From the NCBI GenBank assembly GCA_003132405.1, contig PKXQ01000093.1, positions 1 to 64,000 of the forward strand: a stretch of DNA of 64,000 nucleotides, given 5' to 3'. Position numbers and translations under genes: made by a program. The notes under the pieces were generated by a model. It was not told the DNA's origin. It made no database searches and saw only the letters and a list, made by a program, of their open reading frames with translations. Source of the stretch: Acidobacteriaceae bacterium (lineage in GTDB: Bacteria; Acidobacteriota; Terriglobia; Terriglobales; Acidobacteriaceae). Positions 57,487 through 64,000 of the stretch are shown piece after piece (positions within the stretch are counted from its first letter, which is position 1; each line of letters begins with the position of its first letter).

Positions 57487-58242
57487 ATGATTGAATCAGC
57501 ACGCAGCGAAGCCACAAAGATCGAAGCGGGGCAGCCACTGATACAGATTTCGGATCTGACCAAAGTTTTCTACACAGATGAAATCGAGACGCATGCGCTC
57601 TCGGGGATTCATCTGTCGATTGCAAAGGGCGAATATGTCGCGATGTCGGGGCCGTCGGGCTGCGGCAAATCGACGCTGCTGTCGATCATTGGGCTGCTGG
57701 ATACGCCGACCGCGGGACGGTATTCGCTGAATGGGAAGACGGTGGAGAATCTGGATTTCGCGGAGCGGTCGCGGATACGGAACCAGGAGATTGGGTTCAT
57801 TTTTCAGAGTTTTAATTTGATTGGCGATCTCACGGTTTATGAAAACGTCGAGTTGCCGCTGACTTATCGACAGAGAATGCCGGCGGCGGATCGCAAGGCG
57901 CGGGTGATGGAGGCGCTGGAGCGGGTGGGGATGGCGCATCGCGTCCGGCATTACCCATCGCAATTGTCGGGTGGCCAGCAGCAGCGTGTGGCAGTGGCGC
58001 GCGCGCTCGGTGGGAAGCCTTCGATTCTGCTGGCGGATGAACCTACGGGAAACCTTGATTCGCGCAATGGCGAGGCGGTGATGGAGCTCTTGCAGGAGCT
58101 TCATCGCGAAGGCGCGACGATCTGCATGGTGACGCATGATCCGCGGTTTGCGAAGCACGCGCAGCGGGAAGTGCATTTGTTTGACGGGAAGGTTGTGGCG
58201 GAAGAGGAATTGAAGAAGCTGCTGGCGGAGACGAGCGCATGA
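57487..58242 (+). CDS. ABC transporter ATP-binding protein (MacB/LolD type), first copy
   Basis: 251 residues. Walker A GPSGCGKST near residues 56-64, Q-loop in FIFQSFNLI, ABC signature LSGGQQQRVAVARAL, Walker B ILLADEPTGNLDS and H-loop TICMVTHD. This sequence group drives MacB-like or lipoprotein-sorting permeases. Ribosome binding site GGGAG. The stop overlaps the start of the first permease gene (ATGA). It energises the two ADOP permeases together with, or alternatively to, the second ATPase at 63194. Confidence 0.95.
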   Translation: MIESARSEATKIEAGQPLIQISDLTKVFYTDEIETHALSGIHLSIAKGEYVAMSGPSGCGKSTLLSIIGLLDTPTAGRYSLNGKTVENLDFAERSRIRNQEIGFIFQSFNLIGDLTVYENVELPLTYRQRMPAADRKARVMEALERVGMAHRVRHYPSQLSGGQQQRVAVARALGGKPSILLADEPTGNLDSRNGEAVMELLQELHREGATICMVTHDPRFAKHAQREVHLFDGKVVAEEELKKLLAETSA

Positions 58243-60647
58243 GTGGGCTGGTGCAGGATTTTCGCTATGCTCTGCGGCAGATGCGCAAGAGCCCGGGGTT
58301 TACTTTCGTCACGGTGATTACGCTGGCGCTGGGGATTGGGGCTACCACGGCAGTATTCAGCGTGGTCGATCAAGTGTTGCTGCATCCGCTGCCTTATCCG
58401 GATTCGGATCGCATTGTGAAGGTAGCTGAGACTTTCCAGGGTGTATCGGGTACCGATGCGTCGCCTGCGAACTATCTGGATTGGGCGGCGCAGAACTCGG
58501 TGTTTGCGGAGATGGCGGCGTCGCGGGGATGGCCGGCGAATTTATCGGAGGGGGATCGTCCGGAGCGGGTGAAAGGGACGATGGTTACGCCGAGTTTTTT
58601 TTCGCTGTTCGGAATCAATCCGATTCTGGGGCGCGGGTTGGCAGAGAGCGACGCACACGCGGGCAATGATCACGTGGTGGTGCTCGGATATGGGCTGTGG
58701 CAGCGCTACTTCGGCGGGGATCGCGGGACGGTTGGACGGAACGTGCGGCTGAATGGAGAACAGTACAGCGTGGTGGGCGTGATGCCGCCGAATTATTCTC
58801 CGGACGATTATGGCGAGCTGTGGGTGCCTTCGCCGTGGGGAGTGCCGAGTCATCCGCTGGCACCGGATAAGGATCCGCGGCAGTTTAGAGATCGAAGTTA
58901 TCTCGACGTGTGGGCGCGGTTGAAGCCGGCAGTGACGCCGCAGCAGGCGGGCGCGGAGCTGGACACGATCGGGCGGCGGCTGGAGAAGCAGTATCCGAAT
59001 GAGGACGACAAGATCGGCGTGAGTTTTTTGCCGTTGCATGAATATGTGGTGGGCGATATTCGTCCGGTGCTTCTGGTGCTGCTGGCGGCGGTGGTGGTGG
59101 TGCTGCTGATTGGGTGCGCGAATGTGGCGAATCTCTTGCTGGCGCGGGCGGCGGTGCGAGGGCGGGAGATTTCGATACGAACTACGCTGGGAGCGAGCCG
59201 GCAGCGATTGTTGCGGCAGTTGCTTACGGAGAGCGTGGTGCTCGCACTGCTCGGAGGAGGGTTTGGGCTGTTGCTGGCGGTGGTGGCGGTTCCGTCGCTA
59301 TTGGCGTTGAGCCCGCCGGAGATTCGCCAGTTCAAAGAGATCGGAATTAATCGGGAGGTGCTGGCGTTTAGCTTTCTGGCTTCGATTGTTTGCGGAATTG
59401 TTTTTGGGTTGATGCCGGCGTTGCAGGCTTCGCGATCGAATCCCAGCGAATTTTTGAAAGAGGGCGAGCGCGGGAGCACGGCGAACCGCGGGCGAACCCG
59501 CTCGGTGCTGGTGGTCGCGGAAGTGGGATTGTCGCTGGTGCTTCTGGTTGGGGCGGGGCTGCTGGTGAAGAGTTTCGCGCGGCTGATGGATGTTAATCCG
59601 GGCTTTGATGCAGATCGTCTGCTGACCTTTAATGTTGGGCTTCCATCGTCGACCAATGCGGCGCAGCAGTTTGCGTTTTATAGGGATGTGATGCAGCGGC
59701 TTCAGGCATTGCCGGGAGTGCGGTCAGTTGGTGCAGTGAGCCGGTTGCCGCTGGCGGGTGGCAATAGTGGGCGCAGCTTCAAAGTTCCGGGAATTGACAA
59801 AGATTACAGCGCGGACATTCGCGTCAGCACGACCGATTATTTTCGGACGATGGGGATTCCGTTAATGAAGGGGCGGAATTTCAGTGAGAGCGATTTGGGT
59901 AGTTCGCTGAATGTGGCGATCGTGAATGACGCGCTGGCGCGGGAAGTTTTTCCGGGGCAGGATCCAATTGGGAGGCAACTTACAAATTTTGGACCGGACA
60001 ATTTGACGCTACAAATTGTTGGCGTCATCGGCAATGTGCGGCACGTGGGGCTGGATACGGCTCCGCACTCTGAGATTTACCAACTGCTTGGGCAGGCGCA
60101 GTGGCCGTCGGTTTTTGTGGCGATGCGGAGCGCGACGTCGGACGCGACGAGCTTGACTTCTATGGCGCAGAGCGCGGTTTGGAGCGTGAACAAAGATGTG
60201 CCGCTGGCCAATATACGCACGATGCAGGAATTGATTGCGAACTCGGTGCAGCGGCGGAGATTCAGCATGTTGCTGCTGGCGATTTTTGCGGGCGTGGCGA
60301 TGGTGCTTGCGGCGATAGGGCTTTATGGGGTGATGTCGTACTCGGTGGCGCAACGGACGAAAGAGATTGGCATTCGCATGGCGCTCGGAGCGCGACGGCC
60401 GGATGTGGTCGCGCTGGTGGTGAAGCAGGGGATGATGCTGGTGCTGATGGGGATTTTGGCGGGGACGGTGCTTTCGCTGGCGATGACGCGGCTGATTGCG
60501 GGGATGCTGTTTGGGATTTCGGCGACCGATCCGCTGACGTTCGCGGGCGTTGCGGTGCTGTTGGGAGCGGTCGCGTTTTTCGCAAACTATCTGCCGGCGC
60601 GGCGCGGGGCGTCGGTCGATCCGATGGTGGCGTTGCGCTATGAGTGA
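58239..60647 (+). CDS. ADOP-family ABC permease (MacB_PCD + FtsX), first copy
   Basis: 802-residue membrane protein of the acidobacterial duplicated orphan permease type. The N-terminal signature LVQDFRYALRQMRKSPGFTF is followed by TM1 (ITLALGIGATTAVFSVVDQV), a large periplasmic MacB_PCD domain, a first FtsX unit near 270-400 (GCANVANLLLARAAVRGREI, IRTTLGASRQRLLRQLLTES), a second periplasmic domain, and a second FtsX unit at the C-terminus (IGLYGVMSYSVAQRTKEIGI, ending MVALRYE). Overlaps the ATPase gene by 4 bp. The likely role is export, or mechanotransmission-type extrusion, with the adaptor encoded upstream. Confidence 0.93.
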   Translation: MSGLVQDFRYALRQMRKSPGFTFVTVITLALGIGATTAVFSVVDQVLLHPLPYPDSDRIVKVAETFQGVSGTDASPANYLDWAAQNSVFAEMAASRGWPANLSEGDRPERVKGTMVTPSFFSLFGINPILGRGLAESDAHAGNDHVVVLGYGLWQRYFGGDRGTVGRNVRLNGEQYSVVGVMPPNYSPDDYGELWVPSPWGVPSHPLAPDKDPRQFRDRSYLDVWARLKPAVTPQQAGAELDTIGRRLEKQYPNEDDKIGVSFLPLHEYVVGDIRPVLLVLLAAVVVVLLIGCANVANLLLARAAVRGREISIRTTLGASRQRLLRQLLTESVVLALLGGGFGLLLAVVAVPSLLALSPPEIRQFKEIGINREVLAFSFLASIVCGIVFGLMPALQASRSNPSEFLKEGERGSTANRGRTRSVLVVAEVGLSLVLLVGAGLLVKSFARLMDVNPGFDADRLLTFNVGLPSSTNAAQQFAFYRDVMQRLQALPGVRSVGAVSRLPLAGGNSGRSFKVPGIDKDYSADIRVSTTDYFRTMGIPLMKGRNFSESDLGSSLNVAIVNDALAREVFPGQDPIGRQLTNFGPDNLTLQIVGVIGNVRHVGLDTAPHSEIYQLLGQAQWPSVFVAMRSATSDATSLTSMAQSAVWSVNKDVPLANIRTMQELIANSVQRRRFSMLLLAIFAGVAMVLAAIGLYGVMSYSVAQRTKEIGIRMALGARRPDVVALVVKQGMMLVLMGILAGTVLSLAMTRLIAGMLFGISATDPLTFAGVAVLLGAVAFFANYLPARRGASVDPMVALRYE

Positions 60648-60656
60648 GGAACGGGC

Positions 60657-63167
60657 ATGAACGGATTGCTTCAGGATTTTCGGTACGCGGTTCGGCAGTT
60701 GCGAAAGTCGCCGGGGTTCGCGGCGGTTGCGATTATTACGCTGGCGCTGGGGATCGGCGCGAACACGGCGATTTTCAGTTTGCTCGATCAGGCGCTGCTG
60801 CGCAGCCTTCCGGTGAAGGATGTGGATCGCCTGGTGATTTTGAATTATTCCGGGAGCAACACGGGGCGGCTGCAATCGCGGGCGGATGGGCATTTTTATT
60901 TTTCGTATCCGATGTATCGCGACCTGCACGACCGCAATTCTGTTTTCAGTGGGATGATTGCTACGGATTTTACGCAGGTGGGAGTGCAGTGGCATAACCA
61001 GCCGGACCTGGTGGGAGCGGAGTTGGTCTCGGGAAATTATTTCGATGTGCTTGGGCTGCAGCCGGCCGCGGGGCGTTTGTTTGTTACTGCGGACGATGTG
61101 GTGGCGGATGCGAATCCGGTCGTGGTGTTGAGCTTCAGTTACTGGCAGCGGCGCTTTGGCAGCGATCCGGGAATTCTGAACCAGAGCGTTCTGGTGAATG
61201 GGCATCCGTTCACGGTGGTGGGAGTGGCGCCGCCGGGCTTTCACAGCGTGGTGATGGGCGATACGCCGGATGTGTTTGTGCCGATGATGATGAAGGCGGA
61301 GGTGATTCCGGGGAGCATGGATCTGGAGGATCGTCGGTCGAGTTGGTTGAACATTGTGGGGAAGTTGAAGCCGGGATTGAGCCGCGAGCAGGCGGAGGCG
61401 GGAGTTGGTCCGCTGTGGTCGGCGATTCGCAGCGATGAACTGAAGGAGATCAAGGGCGGATCGGAGAATTTTCGCGATCGGTTTGTTAATAAATCACAGT
61501 TGTTTGTGCTTGATGGCGCGCGGGGATTTTCACCGCTGCGCAGCGATGTGCAGATGCCGCTGCTGATTGTGATGGGGATGGTGGGATTGGTGGCGCTGAT
61601 GGCTTGCGCCAACGTGGGCAGCCTGCTGCTGGTTCGCGGGGCGGGGCGGATTCGTGAGATGTCGGTGCGTTACGCTCTCGGCGCAAAGCAGAAGCGGGTG
61701 ATTCAGCAATTACTTGTCGAGGGATTGCTGCTCGGACTTGCCGGAGGATTGTTTGGCATGCTGCTGGCGCCGCGAGTTTCCTCGGTGCTAATCACGATGA
61801 TCTGGGGCGGTGGGACGGGCGATTTGCCTTTTTCGGCGAAACCTGACCTGCGGATCATGCTCTTTAATTGTGGATTGGCATTGCTCGCAAGTTTGCTTTT
61901 CAGTCTGGCTCCGGCGTTGCAGTTCTGGCGGCCCGATCTGGCGCCGGCTCTGAAGCAGCAGGGCATGACGGCGCGGAGCGGTCCGCTGCGGTTCCGGCGG
62001 ATTTCGGTGGCGGTGCAGATTGGGCTGAGTCTCGTGCTACTGGTGGGCGCGGGGCTGTTTGTACGTACGCTACACAATCTCCGATCGGTCAACGCGGGAT
62101 TTGCGACGGATCATCTGCTGACTTTTGGAGTTGACCCGAGGATGGCCGGATACGAGCCTGATCGCACGTTTGCGCTCTACCAAAGAATGTTTGAAACGTT
62201 GAGGGGCTTGCCGGGAGTGCGCGCGGTGGCTGCGACGAACGATCCCGAGCTAGCGAACGACAACGAGACTGGCAACGTGACCATTTCAGGGTATGCAGAC
62301 AAGCCAGATGAGAACATGCAGGTCGAGCAGCCAAATGTAAGCGTGGATTACTTCTCGACGATGCAGATGCCGCTGCTGGCGGGGCGCGTGTTTACGGATC
62401 AGGATTCGGCGGGATCGCAGAAAGTGGCGATCGTGAATGAGAGTTTTGCGCGGCATTATTTTGGGGATCCGCAGCAGGCGCTTGGACATTTCGTTGCGAA
62501 CGGCGGCGGCAAAGGAGTAAAGCCGGACATTGTCATCGTCGGCGTTGTGAAGGATGCGAAGCATGTCAGCCTGCGGGAGCCGGTGACGCGCACGGTGTTC
62601 TTCCCATATCTGCAATCGCCGGAGCTGCATGCGATGACGTTTTATGTGCGGACCTGGCAGCAGCCGGAGAGCGCGGAGAGCACGATTCGCCGCGCGATGC
62701 AGACGCTGGATGCGAATCTCGTGCTCGATACTTTTCGGACAATGGATGAGCAGATCGATAACAACCTGACGGCGGAGCGCGTGATTGCGTTGCTGGCTTC
62801 GGGCTTTGGAGTGCTGGCGGCGCTGATGGCGGCGGTGGGCTTATACGGAGTGCTGGCGTATTCGACGACGCAGAGGACGAGCGAGATAGGGATTCGCATG
62901 GCGCTCGGAGCGACGCGCGGGTCGGTGGTGAGGATGGTGATGTTTGAGGTGTTGTGGCTGGCAGGGATCAGTATCGCGATTGCGCTGCCCGTGTCGTTGC
63001 TGCTGATGAGCGCGGTACGCAGCCAGCTGTATGGGATTTCTAGTAGCGATCCGCTGACGCTCGGATTGACGATTGTGGTGGTGACGCTGGTGGCGATTGC
63101 GTCGGCGATGTTGCCTGCTCGGCGAGCGTCGCGAGTGGAGCCGATGAAAGCGTTGCGCTACGAGTGA
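60657..63167 (+). CDS. ADOP-family ABC permease (MacB_PCD + FtsX), second copy
   Basis: 836 residues, the same plan as the first copy: LLQDFRYAVRQLRKSPGFAA, TM1 ITLALGIGANTAIFSLLDQA, periplasmic domain, FtsX unit with MACANVGSLLLVRGAGRIRE and MSVRYALGAKQKRVIQQLLV, a second periplasmic domain and the C-terminal FtsX unit (VGLYGVLAYSTTQRTSEIGI, ending MKALRYE). Starts 9 bp after the first permease gene. The two copies are diverged in their periplasmic parts, so they probably form a heterodimer or handle different cargo. Confidence 0.93.
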   Translation: MNGLLQDFRYAVRQLRKSPGFAAVAIITLALGIGANTAIFSLLDQALLRSLPVKDVDRLVILNYSGSNTGRLQSRADGHFYFSYPMYRDLHDRNSVFSGMIATDFTQVGVQWHNQPDLVGAELVSGNYFDVLGLQPAAGRLFVTADDVVADANPVVVLSFSYWQRRFGSDPGILNQSVLVNGHPFTVVGVAPPGFHSVVMGDTPDVFVPMMMKAEVIPGSMDLEDRRSSWLNIVGKLKPGLSREQAEAGVGPLWSAIRSDELKEIKGGSENFRDRFVNKSQLFVLDGARGFSPLRSDVQMPLLIVMGMVGLVALMACANVGSLLLVRGAGRIREMSVRYALGAKQKRVIQQLLVEGLLLGLAGGLFGMLLAPRVSSVLITMIWGGGTGDLPFSAKPDLRIMLFNCGLALLASLLFSLAPALQFWRPDLAPALKQQGMTARSGPLRFRRISVAVQIGLSLVLLVGAGLFVRTLHNLRSVNAGFATDHLLTFGVDPRMAGYEPDRTFALYQRMFETLRGLPGVRAVAATNDPELANDNETGNVTISGYADKPDENMQVEQPNVSVDYFSTMQMPLLAGRVFTDQDSAGSQKVAIVNESFARHYFGDPQQALGHFVANGGGKGVKPDIVIVGVVKDAKHVSLREPVTRTVFFPYLQSPELHAMTFYVRTWQQPESAESTIRRAMQTLDANLVLDTFRTMDEQIDNNLTAERVIALLASGFGVLAALMAAVGLYGVLAYSTTQRTSEIGIRMALGATRGSVVRMVMFEVLWLAGISIAIALPVSLLLMSAVRSQLYGISSSDPLTLGLTIVVVTLVAIASAMLPARRASRVEPMKALRYE

Positions 63168-63193
63168 AATGAGTTGTGACAATTGGGAGTGAA

Positions 63194-63928
63194 ATGATCC
63201 AACTGAAAAATATCGAGCGCACTTATAAGAGTGGGGCGGGACAGACATGGGTGCTGCGGCGCGTCAACCTGGAAATTCAGCCGGGGGAGTTTATTACGGT
63301 GATGGGGCCGTCGGGTGCGGGGAAGTCTTCGCTGCTCAATGTGCTGGCGTTTCTCGATGACCAGTGGACGGGCGAGTATTGGTTTCGCGAGCAGGCGGCA
63401 TACACGATGAAGAGGAAGGAGCGCGCGGAGCTGGCGAAGAAGAATATCGGGATGGTATTTCAAAGTTATCACCTGCTCGACGATCTTACGGTGATGGAGA
63501 ACATCGATTTGCCGCTGTCTTATAAAGATATTCCGCGCAGCGAGCGGCAGAGCCTGGTGGCCGACACGCTCGATCGCTTTCGGATCGTCGCGAAGAAAGA
63601 TCTTTATCCCAGCCAGCTTTCGGGAGGGCAACAGCAGTTAGTTGGAGTGGCGCGCGGGGTGATTCATAAGCCGGCGCTGTTGCTGGCGGATGAGCCGACG
63701 GGCAATCTGCATTCTGAACAAGCCAAGGAGATCATGGAACTCTTTCGTGAATTGAATCAGCAGGGGACGACGATCGTGCAGGTTACTCACTCGGAAGCGA
63801 ATGCTGCTTATGGGACGCGCACGATTCAGATGCGGGATGGATGGGTGGTGGGGGATACGGCGAATCCGAATCTAAGTCCGGCGAATTTGACTGCGACGGA
63901 GCCTCGCGATGCGGCGGTGAATCGATGA
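63194..63928 (+). CDS. ABC transporter ATP-binding protein (MacB/LolD type), second copy
   Basis: 244 residues. Walker A GPSGAGKSS, Q-loop VFQSYHLL, signature LSGGQQQLVGVARGV (with Leu-Val in place of the more usual Arg-Val), Walker B LLADEPTGNLHS and H-loop IVQVTHSEA. Compared with the first ATPase, the D-loop SALD-type Asp is His (NLHS), a feature worth noting for asymmetry of the ATPase pair. The ATG at 63194 has GGGAG four bases upstream; a GTG at 63176 is the alternative. The stop overlaps the next start (ATGA). Confidence 0.93.
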   Translation: MIQLKNIERTYKSGAGQTWVLRRVNLEIQPGEFITVMGPSGAGKSSLLNVLAFLDDQWTGEYWFREQAAYTMKRKERAELAKKNIGMVFQSYHLLDDLTVMENIDLPLSYKDIPRSERQSLVADTLDRFRIVAKKDLYPSQLSGGQQQLVGVARGVIHKPALLLADEPTGNLHSEQAKEIMELFRELNQQGTTIVQVTHSEANAAYGTRTIQMRDGWVVGDTANPNLSPANLTATEPRDAAVNR

Positions 63929-64000
63929 TCGGTTGTTTTCGGGGGCGGGGCTTTGGCACTACATTAATGGCGACGATATTTGTACTTACGGCCGGGGTGG
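63925..64000 (+). CDS. Start of the next operon gene, exported protein (cut by the window edge)
   Basis: ATG at 63925 overlaps the preceding stop as ATGA. The 25 visible residues begin MIGCFRGRGFGTTL and continue into a hydrophobic MATIFVLTAGV stretch, a typical signal peptide. In this position an outer-membrane TolC-like channel would be expected, but the visible part cannot confirm it. Confidence 0.6.
   Translation, partial: MIGCFRGRGFGTTLMATIFVLTAGV

Overview
The window looks like chromosomal DNA of an acidobacterium. Signs are two ADOP-type permeases (Acidobacterial Duplicated Orphan Permeases, MacB_PCD/FtsX domains, 58239-63167), a large Oar-like TonB-dependent receptor with an N-terminal carboxypeptidase-regulatory domain (29437-32850), a CRTAC1/ASPIC-UnbV protein next to a TPR protein, and intergenic spacers full of short palindromic repeats. 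No rRNA, tRNA or CRISPR array was seen, and no intact insertion sequence.

Layout. 1-9700: housekeeping genes: a UvrD/PcrA helicase (running off the left edge), the HslVU protease, an FN3 lipoprotein, an FAH-family enzyme, a divergent MarR/ankyrin pair with clear operators, and an S41-family protein that lacks its catalytic residues. 9884-12124: a class A penicillin-binding protein. 12449-19641 (minus): a six-gene L-arabinose operon (araD, SSS symporter, small membrane protein, FucI-type isomerase, araB, aldose 1-epimerase) behind a promoter with palindromic operators.

19853-43842 is the most interesting part: an inositol-type catabolic locus. The plus strand carries iolB, an APC permease, a MocD-like di-iron oxygenase, a MocE-like Rieske ferredoxin, iolD, an IolG-like dehydrogenase, a transaldolase-family aldolase, a second Gfo/Idh/MocA dehydrogenase, the TonB receptor, iolE, a LacI regulator, then CRTAC1 and TPR proteins. 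The facing minus-strand operon has a zinc alcohol dehydrogenase, a DegT-family aminotransferase resembling scyllo-inosose aminotransferases, and a second copy of each of the two dehydrogenase types. The same operator, TAAGCGCTTA, sits at the promoter of the receptor gene and at the promoter of the minus operon, so the local LacI protein probably controls both. The standard genes iolC, iolJ and iolA are absent. The gene set suggests use of O-methylated and/or amino-inositols (rhizopine-like or pinitol-like compounds).

43949-55832: a TPR lipoprotein-like protein, a Tat-exported sulfite-oxidase-like molybdoenzyme, a DUF885 metallopeptidase-like protein, a giant BNR/sortilin-type beta-propeller protein, an exported DUF711 protein, a frameshifted nucleotidyltransferase, a metallophosphoesterase, and a PIN toxin with an unusual partner. 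56167-64000: an efflux operon made of an HlyD-type adaptor, ATPase, two ADOP permeases and a second ATPase, with the next gene starting at the right edge.

Family names come from motif recognition by eye; no database search was run. Start codons were chosen by Shine-Dalgarno spacing, signal peptides or paralogue comparison.
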